64,000 nucleotides of DNA from Bacteroidota bacterium (GCA_016718035.1 JADKEK010000001.1:1090523-1154522), one strand, 5' to 3'; positions 26,910 through 37,272 are shown, numbered from the stretch's first letter. Program-made: numbers and translations. The notes: generated by a model not told the origin, from the sequence alone.

Positions 26910-27802
26910 ACTTCAATTGTTTTGCTCTTCCATTCATGATAAAGTTGAGATATCAATCCATCACTTAAACCTTGTTTAGGGACAAATATTTTTTCAATAC
27001 CGGCCCATTTCATTACATTGATATAAATTTTAAGTGCAGGCACAATAACATCTGCCCTATCCGGTTTTAAGCCTAATTCACGAACGCGTTCTCCCATACT
27101 TAAATCGTCCATATACATCATGACACGTTTTAATATACTGATGCTCAGATAAGGTTTACCGGCTTTGCCATAATGTTTCATTACATGGTTGATATTACCC
27201 CCAACGCCAATGGCACTTAATTCGAAGTTGATATTTTTCGTCGCTTTAATCCATTCCAGCATTTCACGCCATTCAGTATCATTCACCTGGTCGTTTAATA
27301 AACGTAAGGTTCCAATGTTAAACGAACGGTTGGCAATTAATTTACCATTACCCAAAAAACCTAATTCGGTACTTCCACCGCCAACATCTATATATAAATA
27401 AAAATCATTTGGCTCTAATCCAATTTGATCCAGTGGTACACCCAAAATTGTTTTTCCTTCACGGTCGCCCGAAATAATTTGAATTTCAAGTCCTGCTTCT
27501 TTTTTTACACGAGCTAATATTTCATCACTGTTTTTAGCATCTCGCATAGCTGATGTTGCACACACTTTAAAAGCAGTTACTTTGTGAATTTCCATGATAT
27601 GTTTCATAGAAATCATTGCCTTTACCAGCATCTGTGTTTTTTCTTCAGAAATTACACCATCAATAAATGCATCTTCCCCTAAACGAACCGGAACACGTAT
27701 CAACGAATCTTTGTGAAAAACCGGACCCTTTGGTGTTTCGTATACATTTTCAATCAACAATCTGATTGCATTACTTCCTATATCTATAGCTGCAAACTTC
27801 AT
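26906..27802 (-). CDS. ppx: Exopolyphosphatase / Ppx-GppA family
   Basis: A 298-aa protein of the actin-fold Ppx/GppA family, which hydrolyses terminal phosphates of polyphosphate or pppGpp. Typical motifs: AAIDIGSNAIRLLIE at the N-terminus, ATSAMRDAKN, IISGDREGKTILG and FYLYIDVGGGSTELG. It has only the two N-terminal ribonuclease-H-like domains and lacks the C-terminal HD part of E. coli Ppx, as is common in Bacteroidota. It is 12 bases downstream of ppk1, so synthesis and breakdown of polyphosphate are encoded in one operon. Confidence 0.93.
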   Translation of the reverse strand: MKFAAIDIGSNAIRLLIENVYETPKGPVFHKDSLIRVPVRLGEDAFIDGVISEEKTQMLVKAMISMKHIMEIHKVTAFKVCATSAMRDAKNSDEILARVKKEAGLEIQIISGDREGKTILGVPLDQIGLEPNDFYLYIDVGGGSTELGFLGNGKLIANRSFNIGTLRLLNDQVNDTEWREMLEWIKATKNINFELSAIGVGGNINHVMKHYGKAGKPYLSISILKRVMMYMDDLSMGERVRELGLKPDRADVIVPALKIYINVMKWAGIEKIFVPKQGLSDGLISQLYHEWKSKTIEV

Positions 27803-27814
27803 CTCTTAATCTGA

Positions 27815-29911
27815 TTAATTATTAGTTTTTAATTTCTCGTAATAACTTTTAAAATAATTATATAACGCCAACTGACTACGCAACGATTCTGCATTTTTAG
27901 GCTTTGTAACGTAATCGTTCAAATGTCCATGCACTAATGTCCTGGACTTCACATTGTCTTTCCAAGTTAGCTCTAAAATTTCTTTGAGTTGTTTTTTGAT
28001 GTCTTTATCTAAAATACTCACCAATACTTCTATTCTATGGTCAATATTTCGTTCCATCATATCGGCAGAACCCATGTAAATTTCTTCTTTGCCATTGTTG
28101 TAGAAGTAAAATATACGTGGATGTTCAAGGTAACGATCCAAAATACTAATCGCTTCAATATTTTCACTTAATCCTTCAACGCCCGGAACAAGAGAGCAAA
28201 TACCACGAACAATGAGCTTCACCTTTACCCCTGCATTACTTGCTTCGTATAATTTTTTGATAATTTCTTTATCCACCAGATTATTCAACTTGAAAAACAA
28301 TACCGCAGGTTTTTTGTCCTTGGCATTTCTTATTTCGCGACTAATCAGTTGTTTCATTTTGGCGCGCATATTTAATGGCGCAACCATCAGGTGTTTATAC
28401 TTCCCAATTTCAAATCGATTATCGAAAAATTCAAATATCTTTTTTACTTCTTTGGTAATTTCAGGTCTTGCAGTCAGTAAAAATATATCGGTATAAACTT
28501 TTGCTGTATTTTCATTAAAGTTGCCTGTTCCAATTATGGCATATTGCACTTGTTTGCCTTCATGCACATGCGTAATTAAACATAGTTTAGAATGCACTTT
28601 GAGGTTGTTGACACCAAAAGAAACTTTTACACCCTCCTCCTGCAATTTGTTGGACCAAAATATATTGTTTTCCTCATCGAAACGCGCTTGCAATTCCATA
28701 ACTACCGTAACTTGTTTTCCGTTGCGGGCAGCATTTATTAAACTCATTACCACGCTCGAATTTTTGGCAACGCGATACAAAGTCATATGTATACTGGTCA
28801 CATTCGGATTAATTGCCGCTTCTCTCAGTAAATCGATAATATGGTGAAAACTCTGATACGGAAAATGTAAAAATATATCCCGCTGACGCAGCACACTCGT
28901 TATACTTGAATTGGTATTTAATAACGGATGATGCACAGGCGGCATGGGCTGATATTGCAAATCTTTACGACCCAAATCAGGAAAATTCATAAAGTCTTTA
29001 AAATTATGATAACGCGCTCCCGGAATAATAGCATCGTTGCGTTGCAATTTCATTTTTTTGGCGAAAAATTGCAACATGTCTTCAGGCATTTGCGCATCGT
29101 AAATGAAACGTGTTGTTTCACCTTTCGTGCGCCTTTTTACACTCTTCTGAATAATTTCTAATAAACTTTCCGATAAATCGGTATGAATATCTAATTCAGC
29201 ATCTCTGGTAATTTTTATTGTATACGCATCGATGTAATCATAATTAAAAATATAATACATCGCATCCAGGTTATACCGAATAATATCATCCAATAAAATA
29301 ATGAATTTTTTATCGCCATCATCCGGTAACATAAAAAATCGCGAAGGATCACCATCCGGCACTTCAATCAGCGAATACCTAGTGGCATTTGGTTTATCTT
29401 TTTTCACCATACGCACTGCTAAGTATATACCCTTGTCGTTTAACAAAGGCATTTTTTTATTGTTGTCCAGCATGATTGGAAACAAACGCTGATGGACCTT
29501 TTCATTAAAATACTGACGAATTATTTCACCCTGCTGACTATTAATTTCTTTTTCGTTGAGGATAAATATTTTGTGTTTTTTTAAATCTTCAAGAATTTCC
29601 AGATAGGCATTGTCAAACCTGTTTTTTAACACCAATACTTTTTTCTGAATTTGTGTCAGCGTTTTTTGAGGATTTACATCAAATACTTTTAACTGCGATT
29701 TTTGTACACGCATCATTCTGCGCAGCACAGCAACTCGCACACGAAATAATTCATCCTGATTATTTGAAAAAATGCCTAAAAAACGAATTCGGTCATTTAA
29801 GGGCACATTTTTATCCTCTGCCTCCTGCAATACCCTTTCGTTAAATGTCAACCAACTGATATCCCTGTTTATATACTTCAGTTTCAATTTTTTGTTCTTT
29901 TTTGCGCTCAT
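27815..29911 (-). CDS. ppk1: Polyphosphate kinase 1
   Basis: Synthesises inorganic polyphosphate from ATP. At 698 aa it is a full-length four-domain enzyme: N domain (YINRDISWLTFNERVLQEA), head domain, and two phospholipase D-like C domains. The autophosphorylated His is at residue 440 (LKVHSKLCLITH) and the second conserved His at 597 (YLEHPRIFYFYNNG). IIGTGNFNENTAKVYTDIFLL is also typical. It is transcribed with ppx. Confidence 0.97.
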   Translation of the reverse strand: MSAKKNKKLKLKYINRDISWLTFNERVLQEAEDKNVPLNDRIRFLGIFSNNQDELFRVRVAVLRRMMRVQKSQLKVFDVNPQKTLTQIQKKVLVLKNRFDNAYLEILEDLKKHKIFILNEKEINSQQGEIIRQYFNEKVHQRLFPIMLDNNKKMPLLNDKGIYLAVRMVKKDKPNATRYSLIEVPDGDPSRFFMLPDDGDKKFIILLDDIIRYNLDAMYYIFNYDYIDAYTIKITRDAELDIHTDLSESLLEIIQKSVKRRTKGETTRFIYDAQMPEDMLQFFAKKMKLQRNDAIIPGARYHNFKDFMNFPDLGRKDLQYQPMPPVHHPLLNTNSSITSVLRQRDIFLHFPYQSFHHIIDLLREAAINPNVTSIHMTLYRVAKNSSVVMSLINAARNGKQVTVVMELQARFDEENNIFWSNKLQEEGVKVSFGVNNLKVHSKLCLITHVHEGKQVQYAIIGTGNFNENTAKVYTDIFLLTARPEITKEVKKIFEFFDNRFEIGKYKHLMVAPLNMRAKMKQLISREIRNAKDKKPAVLFFKLNNLVDKEIIKKLYEASNAGVKVKLIVRGICSLVPGVEGLSENIEAISILDRYLEHPRIFYFYNNGKEEIYMGSADMMERNIDHRIEVLVSILDKDIKKQLKEILELTWKDNVKSRTLVHGHLNDYVTKPKNAESLRSQLALYNYFKSYYEKLKTNN

Positions 29912-29930
29912 ATACTCACCTTGTACAGAG

Positions 29931-29938
29931 CAAATTTA
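29931..29938 (-). promoter_or_regulatory. Candidate -7 element for ppk1-ppx
   Basis: On the minus strand TAAATTTG matches TAnnTTTG and ends 19 bases upstream of the ppk1 ATG. Confidence 0.45.
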
Positions 29939-30045
29939 ATCTTTGGCTAAAATACTAGCATGCTCAGCAAGGGCGAGTGTAAAGTTGATTAATTAATTGT
30001 TAATTAATTGTTCACCTAACAAATAAGCAGATTTAAGCATTTCAG

Positions 30046-30053
30046 TAACTTTG
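30046..30053 (+). promoter_or_regulatory. -7 element four bases from the purM start
   Basis: TAACTTTG fits the consensus; only CACC separates it from the ATG at 30058. If it is used, transcription would start at or next to the ATG, giving a leaderless or nearly leaderless mRNA. Confidence 0.45.
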
Positions 30054-30057
30054 CACC

Positions 30058-31227
30058 ATGAATCAGGATAAATACGGATTACGTGGGGTTTCCTCACAGA
30101 AAGAAGAAGTGCATAAAGCCATTGCTCATATGGATAAAGGACTGTATCCCAATGCTTTCTGTAAAATTTTACCTGATTTTGCCGCCGGCGATGCTGCTTA
30201 TTGTAATGTGATGCATGCCGACACAGCAGGAACCAAAACTTCTTTAGCCTACATTTATTGGAAAGAAACCGGTGATATCAGTGTTTGGGAAGGTGTTGCT
30301 CAGGATGCCCTGGTGATGAACCTCGATGATATGGCCTGTGTGGGTATTACCGATAACATCACAATTTCATCAACAATTGGTCGCAACAAAAGTGTAATTC
30401 CGGGCGAAGTGTTAGCTGCAGTTATCAATGGCACCAACCGTTTCATAGAAAACATGCGCGAATTAGGCGTAATTATTCACCATGCCGGAGGCGAAACTGC
30501 TGATGTGGGCGATATCGTTCGCACCATTGATGTTGGGATAACCGCTTTTGGTCGTATAAAACGCGATGAACTGGTGGTAAACAATATTCAACCGGGTAAT
30601 GTAATTGTCGGGCTGGCAAGTTTTGGACAAACAAGCTACGAAACCGAATACAATGGTGGAATGGGCAGCAATGGGTTAACCAGCGCGAGACATGATGTTT
30701 TTGCAAAAAAATACGCCGGATTATATCCTGAAAGTTATAATCAGCAAATTCCGGATGAAGTGGTATATAACGGCAATAAACAGCTGACTGATTTAATTGA
30801 AGTGAATGGTAACAAAATAACAGCAGGTAAATTGGTGCTTTCTCCTACCAGAACCTATTTACCAGTGATAAAAGCGATATTAGCAGCACATAAATCTGCA
30901 ATTTCAGGTATGATTCACTGCTCAGGTGGTGGCCAAACCAAAGTTTTACATTTTGTAGATAATGTGCATATCATCAAAAATAATTTCTTCGAAACCCCTC
31001 CCCTGTTTCAATTAATCCAGGAAGAATCTAAAACCGACTGGAAAGAAATGTATAAGGTATTTAATATGGGCTGTCGTTTAGAAGTTTATACCGATCAACA
31101 AACAGCTGAAGCTATTATTGCAATTGCCAATCAATTTAATATTGAAGCAAAAATTATCGGTCACGTTGAAGCTGCAGCAAATAAAAAAGTTACCATGCAT
31201 ACAGCACATGGTATTTTTGAATATTAA
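30058..31227 (+). CDS. purM: AIR synthase (PurM) family protein
   Basis: A 389-aa protein of the PurM/AIR-synthase superfamily, probably phosphoribosylformylglycinamidine cyclo-ligase of purine synthesis. Seen: YGLRGVSSQKEEVHKAI, HADTAGTKTSLAYIYWKETGD (the ATP-binding DG.GTK-like loop), DALVMNLDDMACVG, HHAGGETADVGDIVRTIDVG and the C-terminal MGCRLEVYTD. It is longer than E. coli PurM and follows the divergent Bacteroidota form, so PurM is likely but a paralogue is possible. It lies 146 bases from the divergent ppk1. Confidence 0.85.
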   Translation: MNQDKYGLRGVSSQKEEVHKAIAHMDKGLYPNAFCKILPDFAAGDAAYCNVMHADTAGTKTSLAYIYWKETGDISVWEGVAQDALVMNLDDMACVGITDNITISSTIGRNKSVIPGEVLAAVINGTNRFIENMRELGVIIHHAGGETADVGDIVRTIDVGITAFGRIKRDELVVNNIQPGNVIVGLASFGQTSYETEYNGGMGSNGLTSARHDVFAKKYAGLYPESYNQQIPDEVVYNGNKQLTDLIEVNGNKITAGKLVLSPTRTYLPVIKAILAAHKSAISGMIHCSGGGQTKVLHFVDNVHIIKNNFFETPPLFQLIQEESKTDWKEMYKVFNMGCRLEVYTDQQTAEAIIAIANQFNIEAKIIGHVEAAANKKVTMHTAHGIFEY

Positions 31228-32156
31228 TTACCAGCTCGGGAAATAACGAAAATAAGCCTTGAATCTTTTGGCAGAGGTAACTCTGTTCACATAAAAGAAA
31301 TTGAGAATGATCCCTACTATTACGATAATCATTCCGATGATGGCAACCATATTAAATCGTTCTCCAAAAAAGATATAGCCAAACCTAACGCAAACACAAC
31401 ACCCAAATACGCGTAATTGGCAATGGTACCGGCCTTTTCCATCTGATAGGCCTTGGTCATATATATTTGAGCAACCTGAGTTACTAAACCCATTGCGATA
31501 ATTAACATCCATTCTCTGCCAATCGGCATTACCCAATTATTTACACAAAATGGGGTCACAATTGGAATGGTGCAAAGGGGCAAATAAAATACCATCACAA
31601 GCGCCGGGACATGGTTTGCCGTTTTGCGCAGCGCATTGTAGGCTAATCCCGAAAACGCTGCTCCTAAAATACCCAACATCAATAAATCGGTATGTTCATT
31701 TTTTTCAAATCCATTAATAAAAATGATACCCGTAAATGAAACAGCAAAAAATATCCACTGCCGCCAATTCATATTTTCGTTGAGTAAAACTGTAGCAAAA
31801 ATGATGGTAAAAATGGGCGACAAATAACCTATAGTGACAGCAGTTGCTAAAGGCAAATGCTGAATACTAAAAAAGAAAATGAGCAAGGCAATTGACCCTG
31901 AAACTCCACGGCCAATCATAACCCAACGATGACTGCGGCCAAACGGAAAAATACGGCTGCGATACAATAAAAATCCACTAACCAACAACATGACCAGGGA
32001 GCGAAAAAGTACTAATTCGTAGGAAGGAATGCGCTGTAACATTTTCACTAACACATTCATGATACCAAACAAAAAAGTAGAGGTAATCATGAAATATATT
32101 GCCTTTGCGTGAGTATTTGCCTGCACTGTACTCAACCTAACATTGGGTTTTAGCAT
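31228..32156 (-). CDS. EamA/DMT-family transporter (frame broken)
   Basis: Ten-helix drug/metabolite transporter of the EamA type. It has two EamA repeats (first IYFMITSTFLFGIMNVLVKML, ending with LSPIFTIIFATVLLNEN; second from LLMLGILGAAFSGLAYNALRK). The frame read from the start ends early at 31329. At about 31382-31385 adding one base (T on the coding strand) restores VVFALGFGYIFFGERFNMVAIIG and the last membrane helix, giving 309 aa. Total length (929 nt) fits one missing base. Substrate unknown. It is convergent with purM, whose stop it abuts. Confidence 0.87.
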
Positions 32157-32533
32157 TTAGTGCAAAATAATCGCGAAATTTTATGGAATAAGGGTTGAGT
32201 TATCACCATATGAACAAAACACCCTAGCAATTTGGGGAATTTTGCTGAATATCATCCGCGATTTTGTTTATTTTGGCTAATGTGGATTGATCGCTTAATA
32301 TGGAGAAAAACGAACGCTAACTTGTTAATAGGTTCCAAATTTGGCAGAATTACACCATATTTGTCAGGCATATTCGAATTGAAAATTTGCGCTAGTTTAG
32401 CCATTTACCTGTAAAATCCGACAAAGCAGTTAAATCTTGTTAATGCAAAGCTAAATTGGCACGAATCTCGTTTATCTTTAAAATCATTGTTAATTAGCTC
32501 ATATCTAAACGCTTACTAAGAACATGAATAAAA
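32157..32533. other. Gene-free spacer, 377 bases
   Basis: AT-rich divergent promoter region between the EamA gene and the S41 protease. A 60-codon open frame at 32232 on the plus strand shows no family resemblance and no ribosome-binding site. TTTATCTTTA near 32470 resembles a -7 element but ends in A, not G. No repeat or RNA gene was recognised. Confidence 0.5.
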
Positions 32534-34146
32534 ATGAAATTTTTATTTTTCCTGCTCACCGTTTCCGGATTTTATGCCGGTTACAGCCAGCAAACTGCGA
32601 CAACTACCAAACCTGAAGAAACCCTTACTGAGGAAGAGGCTATGCTCAAATTCGAAAGATTTTTGAGTATTGTCGACGACAGGTATATGGACGATGTGGA
32701 TGCAGGAAAATTAGTGGAAGATGCCATTATTGAAGTATTAACGCAACTCGACCCGCACTCTGTTTATTTTACAGAAGAAGAATTACAACAAGCCAATGAA
32801 CCACTCGAAGGTAACTTTGAAGGTGTAGGTATTCAGTTCAACTTGTTGAATGATACCATCATTGTGGTTGGTGTAATTTCTGGTGGACCAAGTGAAAAAG
32901 TGGGATTAATGCCGGGTGATAAAATTGTTCAGATTAATGAAGAAAAGGTAGCCGGAATTGGCATGTCCAACAAAGGTGTAACTGATAGATTACGTGGAAA
33001 ATGCCCGATGTAAAAGTATATATTGAAAGAAATGGCGCCAAAAAGAATCTGGAGTTTAAAATTACACGCGATGTAATTCCACTTTATAGTGTTGATGCTA
33101 AATATATGGCAGAGCCATCTACCGGATATATTCGTGTGAGTAAATTCGCAGCAACAACAACTGAAGAATTTAAATTGGCGCTATCTGAATTAGGTAAACA
33201 GGGAATGAAAAATTTAATTCTCGATTTACGTGGCAATGGTGGTGGTTATTTGAATGCTGCAATTGATATGGCTAACGAATTTTTACCTGCAAATAAATTA
33301 ATTGTTTACACAGAAGGAAGAGCCTATCCACGTCAGGATGCAATGTCGGTTGGAAATGGCACCATGAAGGAAGGAAAAATAATTATTTTAATTGACGAAG
33401 GTTCTGCTTCTGCAAGTGAAATTGTTACAGGCGCTTTACAAGATTGGGATCGCGCATTAGTTATTGGAAGAAGAAGTTTTGGAAAAGGTTTAGTGCAACG
33501 TTCATTCAACTTGCCTGATGGCTCGGCAATGCGTTTAACGGTTTCTCGTTATTACACACCTTCCGGCCGTTCCATTCAAAAATCTTATGAAGAAGGTTTG
33601 GAAGCTTACCACAATGAATTAAACGAACGTTATCGCGATGGCGAATTAACTGCGGATACAACTTTTCATTATCCCGATTCACTCACTTTTTATACTAACG
33701 CAAAACGAATTGTTTACGGTGGTGGTGGTATTATGCCTGATATTTACATTGCTTTAGATACCAGCTGGGCAACTGACTATTATGCTGAAGTGGTTGGAAA
33801 AGGAATTGTAAATCAATTTGCCATTACTTATGTAAATAAAAATCGCGACCAATTAAACAGTAAGTATGCCGATGCATTTGCGTTTAATAAAAACTTTAAT
33901 GTTGACACTAAATTGTGGAACGAATTTTTCGCCTATGCAGAAGCTGACAGTGTGAAAAAAGATGAAGCTCAATTTGCGTTATGCGAACAAAAGTTAGGCC
34001 AGGTAATTAAAGCAGTAATTGCACGTGATTTATTTGACTTCGAAGCATATTGGGTGGTTTCCAATTCAACTGACGAAGCTTATTTGAAAGCTTTGGAAAG
34101 TTTAAGTGATGACACATTTAATAAAATGAAAATCGCCACTAAATAA
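32534..34146 (+). CDS. S41-family C-terminal processing protease (frame broken)
   Basis: Exported, CtpA-like serine protease. Signal peptide (MKFLFFLLTVSGFYAGYSQ), an N-terminal helical part, a PDZ domain (VGIQFNLLNDTIIVVGVISGGPSEKVGLMPGDKIVQINEEKV), then the peptidase domain with the nucleophile in DEGSASASEIVTGAL and the general-base Lys in RRSFGKGLVQ. The first frame stops at 33013 just after VTDRLRGK; the rest continues in another frame from 33001. The total of 1613 nt is one short of a full frame, so one missing base near 33001-33010 explains it. The repaired protein is ~537 aa. Confidence 0.92.
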
Positions 34147-34164
34147 TCAAATTATAAAGCCAAT

Positions 34165-34197
34165 AAAAAAGCCCGCAATTATTTTGCGGGCTTTTTT
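34165..34197. terminator. Bidirectional terminator
   Basis: AAAAAAGCCCGCAA - TTATT - TTGCGGGCTTTTTT lies between the convergent S41 and DUF2911 genes and can serve both strands. Confidence 0.92.
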
Positions 34198-34214
34198 ATT
34201 GAACAAAAGTTTTA

Positions 34215-35357
34215 TCAATTAAAATCTTTCCCTGCTTCTAATAATTTAACCGCATTTTCTAAGGTGGATTTTACCTGAGGGTCAGGATTTAATTGCATTG
34301 CTGCTTTAGCATATTTTAATGCATTTTTATAATCTCCGTTAGCTGAATATCCTCGTGCTAAACCTAAATTGGTTACAGGAGAAGTTGGTGTCTTTTTGTA
34401 ATTGATTAAAAACACTTCTAAAGCCTCTTTATTTTTCTTTTGCGCCTGTAATCCTCTTGCATAATAATGAATATCCATCATCGATGCTGTTGGGTCATTG
34501 ATAGCAACCTGCATAATACTATCGGCTTGGGTTGTTTTACCTAAGGCATTTAATACATTTGCTTTGCAACTTAAACTGGTGAAGTTTTTTCTTCCGAAAA
34601 ATGGTTCTTCTATGGCATAATTAGCCCAAGTTAATGCTTCCGTCAAATTAGTATTTTGTTGCACACAATAATTGGCGCCATCTACCCACGACATATAATT
34701 AAACCCAATATCACTTCTCAATTCTTTTCTGATTTGGTCAATATAAACAGTTGTAATATTTTCTACCTTAAACTGTATTGGCACTTGTAAATATTCCCAC
34801 ATCAACGCAACCACCGCAGCATCACTCTGCCTATCGGTAAACTCATATGTAAGCCATTCGTGAAAATTATTAGCAGCTGGTTTTACGGTAACGCGCAACA
34901 CATCTTCCTCAGCTTTGTAAAAAAAACTTCCCCAAGAATCGGCATTGGAAGAAAATATCACCACCCATTCCGTTGGCCCAGGAATAAAATGTAAACCATA
35001 TTTACCCGCTTTAAGCTTTTTACCTTCTACCAAAACATCATGCGATAACTCAATAGTAGTATTCATATTAGCTCCACCTCTCCAAGGCGATGGATTCGAT
35101 TCATTTGACCATCCAAATTGCAGGTTAGCCAAACCATAAGGCACGAGTTCACCCCAAATATGGCCTGTTCTGTCCTCCCCTTGCGGTCCATGGACATTTG
35201 GCGAAGAATAATTAATCGTTATGCTAACCGGCCCCATAAATTGTGTTACCTCAGCAACCTGATTATCACCACTAGGTGGAAGGGTTAATTGCGCTTGCAC
35301 AACAGTTATTGAAAAGCATAATAAACCTGTGCAAAAATTTTGTATCATTTTTTTCAT
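34215..35357 (-). CDS. DUF2911 protein with C-terminal TPR repeats
   Basis: A 380-aa exported protein with signal peptide (ends VQAQ). Residues ~25-195 are a DUF2911 domain: VSITINYSSPNVHGPQGEDRTGHIWGELVPYG, WRGGANMNTTIELSHDVLVEGKKLKAGKYGLHFIPG and WVVIFSSNADSWGSFFY. The C-terminal part holds helical repeats of the TPR type (TNLGLARGYSANGDYKNALKYAKAAM). DUF2911 proteins are common in Bacteroidota and of unknown function. Confidence 0.9.
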   Translation of the reverse strand: MKKMIQNFCTGLLCFSITVVQAQLTLPPSGDNQVAEVTQFMGPVSITINYSSPNVHGPQGEDRTGHIWGELVPYGLANLQFGWSNESNPSPWRGGANMNTTIELSHDVLVEGKKLKAGKYGLHFIPGPTEWVVIFSSNADSWGSFFYKAEEDVLRVTVKPAANNFHEWLTYEFTDRQSDAAVVALMWEYLQVPIQFKVENITTVYIDQIRKELRSDIGFNYMSWVDGANYCVQQNTNLTEALTWANYAIEEPFFGRKNFTSLSCKANVLNALGKTTQADSIMQVAINDPTASMMDIHYYARGLQAQKKNKEALEVFLINYKKTPTSPVTNLGLARGYSANGDYKNALKYAKAAMQLNPDPQVKSTLENAVKLLEAGKDFN

Positions 35358-35446
35358 GTCATCTATTTTGTGTTAAAAATATTTCTATTATCATTGATGA
35401 GAAATTAATATACGTTAATACTTGTTAAGCACCCTTTCAAATAATT

Positions 35447-35827
35447 ATGAAAAATGCAGCATTTCATCGCCAAATTCCGGTTTTACCCGTTGCCGATTTA
35501 AAGGCCACCATTAAGTATTACAAAACAAAACTAGGCTTTTCTGAGGAGTGGTTTTGGGAAGATACCGATGCTGGTTGTGGCAGAAATGAGTTATTTATGT
35601 TGTTTAATTTAAATCCAACACTTTTGGATGCCATGTTAGCTGCCTCGGCACCTTTGGAAATTATTTGGATTGTTGAACAGGTAGATGACATTTATGCGGA
35701 ATACACACAAAAAGATTTAACATTGTTAAGTGAACTCGAAAATAAACCATGGGGGATGCGCGAGTTTACCATAAAAGACATCAATGGATATGCCATTCGC
35801 ATTGCTGAACCTTTAGAAAATGAATAA
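35447..35827 (+). CDS. VOC-superfamily (glyoxalase/bleomycin-resistance-like) protein
   Basis: A 126-aa single-domain protein with the VOC pattern: IPVLPVADLKATIKYYKTKLGFSEEW at the N-terminus, ELFMLFN in the middle and MREFTIKDINGYAIRIAEP at the C-terminus. The metal ligands of true glyoxalases are not all evident (no His in the first strand beyond FHRQ), so it is more likely a binding or resistance-type member. It overlaps the DNA-alkylation-repair gene by eight bases. Confidence 0.9.
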   Translation: MKNAAFHRQIPVLPVADLKATIKYYKTKLGFSEEWFWEDTDAGCGRNELFMLFNLNPTLLDAMLAASAPLEIIWIVEQVDDIYAEYTQKDLTLLSELENKPWGMREFTIKDINGYAIRIAEPLENE

Positions 35828-36581
35828 TAAAACACTGATACAATTCAAAAACGAAGTGGAACAAACTTTGAGTTCCATTAAATCTACACGAAAACCGAGT
35901 CCGGATTTCGATTTACAAAAATATATCGGCACCCATTTTTATGTTACCGGATTATCCATGCCGCAATTGCGCAAAGCATTCCAACACGGATATTCATTTA
36001 GCAACAAACCATTACCAGAACAATTTGAAATTTATAAATATCTATTTTTTAACAGCGAAGTATTTGATGCCATGTTACAATCGTTGTTTTTTTGCGAAAA
36101 ATATGTAAAACAAGCTGAACCTGAATATATTTTTAATGAATTGATTGATTGGATAAGTCGCATCGACAACTGGGCGCATAGCGATATGCTTACTCAACAT
36201 TTTGCCTACCTGCACGAAGTTCGGCCTGACTTAGTTTATCCGCATTTGCAGGAATGGAATAAATCCGACAACCCCTGGATGCGCCGACAATCGGTGTTAA
36301 GCCCTTTATGTTATGCCCGTTCCAGAAAAGTAAAACCGCCATTCAATAAAATTATCGCGTTGGTAAAACCACTGCTCAACGATCCCGATTATTACGTGCA
36401 AAAAGGTGTGGGCTGGTGTTTGCGGGAAACAGGAATTGTTTATCCGGAAAAAACATTCGTATTTTTAACCGAATATCACCATGTAATTACTTCAACTGCT
36501 TTTGCAGCTGCAGCAGAAAAATTACCGACTAAACAAAAAGAACAATTAAAACTATTGCGTAAAAAATCACGAAAAAAATGA
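35820..36581 (+). CDS. DNA alkylation repair (AlkD-like HEAT) protein
   Basis: A 253-aa all-helical protein. Features of the AlkC/AlkD-like family: helical repeats with WISRIDNWAHSDMLTQHF, NKSDNPWMRRQSVLSPLCYAR and LLNDPDYYVQKGVGWCLRETGIVYPEKTFVFL. Relatives are glycosylases that remove bulky or cationic alkylated bases. The Asp and Trp/Tyr in the NPWMRRQSV and YYVQKGVGWCLRE segments fit AlkD-type substrate contacts. It overlaps the VOC gene upstream and the Crp/Fnr gene downstream (ATGA), so the three are probably co-translated. Confidence 0.88.
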   Translation: MNNKTLIQFKNEVEQTLSSIKSTRKPSPDFDLQKYIGTHFYVTGLSMPQLRKAFQHGYSFSNKPLPEQFEIYKYLFFNSEVFDAMLQSLFFCEKYVKQAEPEYIFNELIDWISRIDNWAHSDMLTQHFAYLHEVRPDLVYPHLQEWNKSDNPWMRRQSVLSPLCYARSRKVKPPFNKIIALVKPLLNDPDYYVQKGVGWCLRETGIVYPEKTFVFLTEYHHVITSTAFAAAAEKLPTKQKEQLKLLRKKSRKK

Positions 36582-37207
36582 GCGAATTATTCGAAATAAT
36601 TAAAGAAAAGTTACCTTATCTTGAAAATGCACTCATTGATAAAATGATTGAAAAATCCAGTGACGTAACCTTACCTCCCAATCAACAAATATTACGCGAA
36701 GGTCAATACATTAAAACCATTCCATTAGTAATTAGTGGACTATTAAAAGTTATTACCAGCCACGGCGACAAAGAAATATTACTCTATTATATACAACCCT
36801 CCGAAAGTTGTGTTATGTCATTTGCATTCAGCATGTCCGATGAACCTAGCAACATAGCGGCATTTACAGAAACAGAAACCCGTGTGCTCATTTTAAATGC
36901 TGAAGACGTAAAATCATGGATCATGAGTTTCCCGAGTATCAATTTATTATTTCTAAACCAATATAACAATCGGTATAAAGATTTGGTAGATACCATTGGA
37001 GACCTGATTTACGAAAAACTGGACACCCGAATTTATAATTATCTAAAACAACGGGTAGCCATTTCTGATTCCGGTTTAGTAAATATCCCACATCGGCAAA
37101 TAGCTGAAGAAATTGCCTCCAGCAGAGAAGTGGTTACCCGCTTACTAAAGAAATTGGAAGCCGACAAAAAAATCGTCCAAACCCGCGATGGGATAAAAGT
37201 CCTATAA
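36578..37207 (+). CDS. Crp/Fnr-family transcription regulator
   Basis: A 209-aa regulator. It has an N-terminal cyclic-nucleotide-binding-like domain (~20-125; SDVTLPPNQQILREGQYIKTIPLVISGLLKV) and a C-terminal winged helix (~145-209; VNIPHRQIAEEIASSREVVTRLLKKLEADKKIV). No Cys cluster for an iron-sulfur centre is seen at the N-terminus, so it is not a classic Fnr. A perfect TGTGA-N6-TCACA palindrome lies four bases after its stop and faces the small genes at 37273 and 37371, a likely target. Confidence 0.93.
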   Translation: MSELFEIIKEKLPYLENALIDKMIEKSSDVTLPPNQQILREGQYIKTIPLVISGLLKVITSHGDKEILLYYIQPSESCVMSFAFSMSDEPSNIAAFTETETRVLILNAEDVKSWIMSFPSINLLFLNQYNNRYKDLVDTIGDLIYEKLDTRIYNYLKQRVAISDSGLVNIPHRQIAEEIASSREVVTRLLKKLEADKKIVQTRDGIKVL

Positions 37208-37210
37208 CGA

Positions 37211-37226
37211 TGTGACCAATATCACA
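37211..37226. promoter_or_regulatory. Perfect CRP-type operator palindrome
   Basis: TGTGACCAATATCACA is an exact TGTGA-N6-TCACA site, the classical Crp/Fnr-family half-site arrangement. It lies between the Crp/Fnr gene and the small membrane genes. Control of those genes by the adjacent regulator is inference from position. Confidence 0.75.
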
Positions 37227-37272
37227 TAAACTAAGCTGACCCATGTTCTACTTTTGTGTTAACATTTAGGCA

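Noticed and set aside
32232..32414. A 60-codon open frame upstream of the S41 protease
   Set aside because: No recognisable domain or ribosome-binding site, and it lies in the promoter spacer.
32455..32480. Possible sigma-54 promoter (TTGGCACG...)
   Set aside because: The -24-like half is present but the -12 GC is missing.
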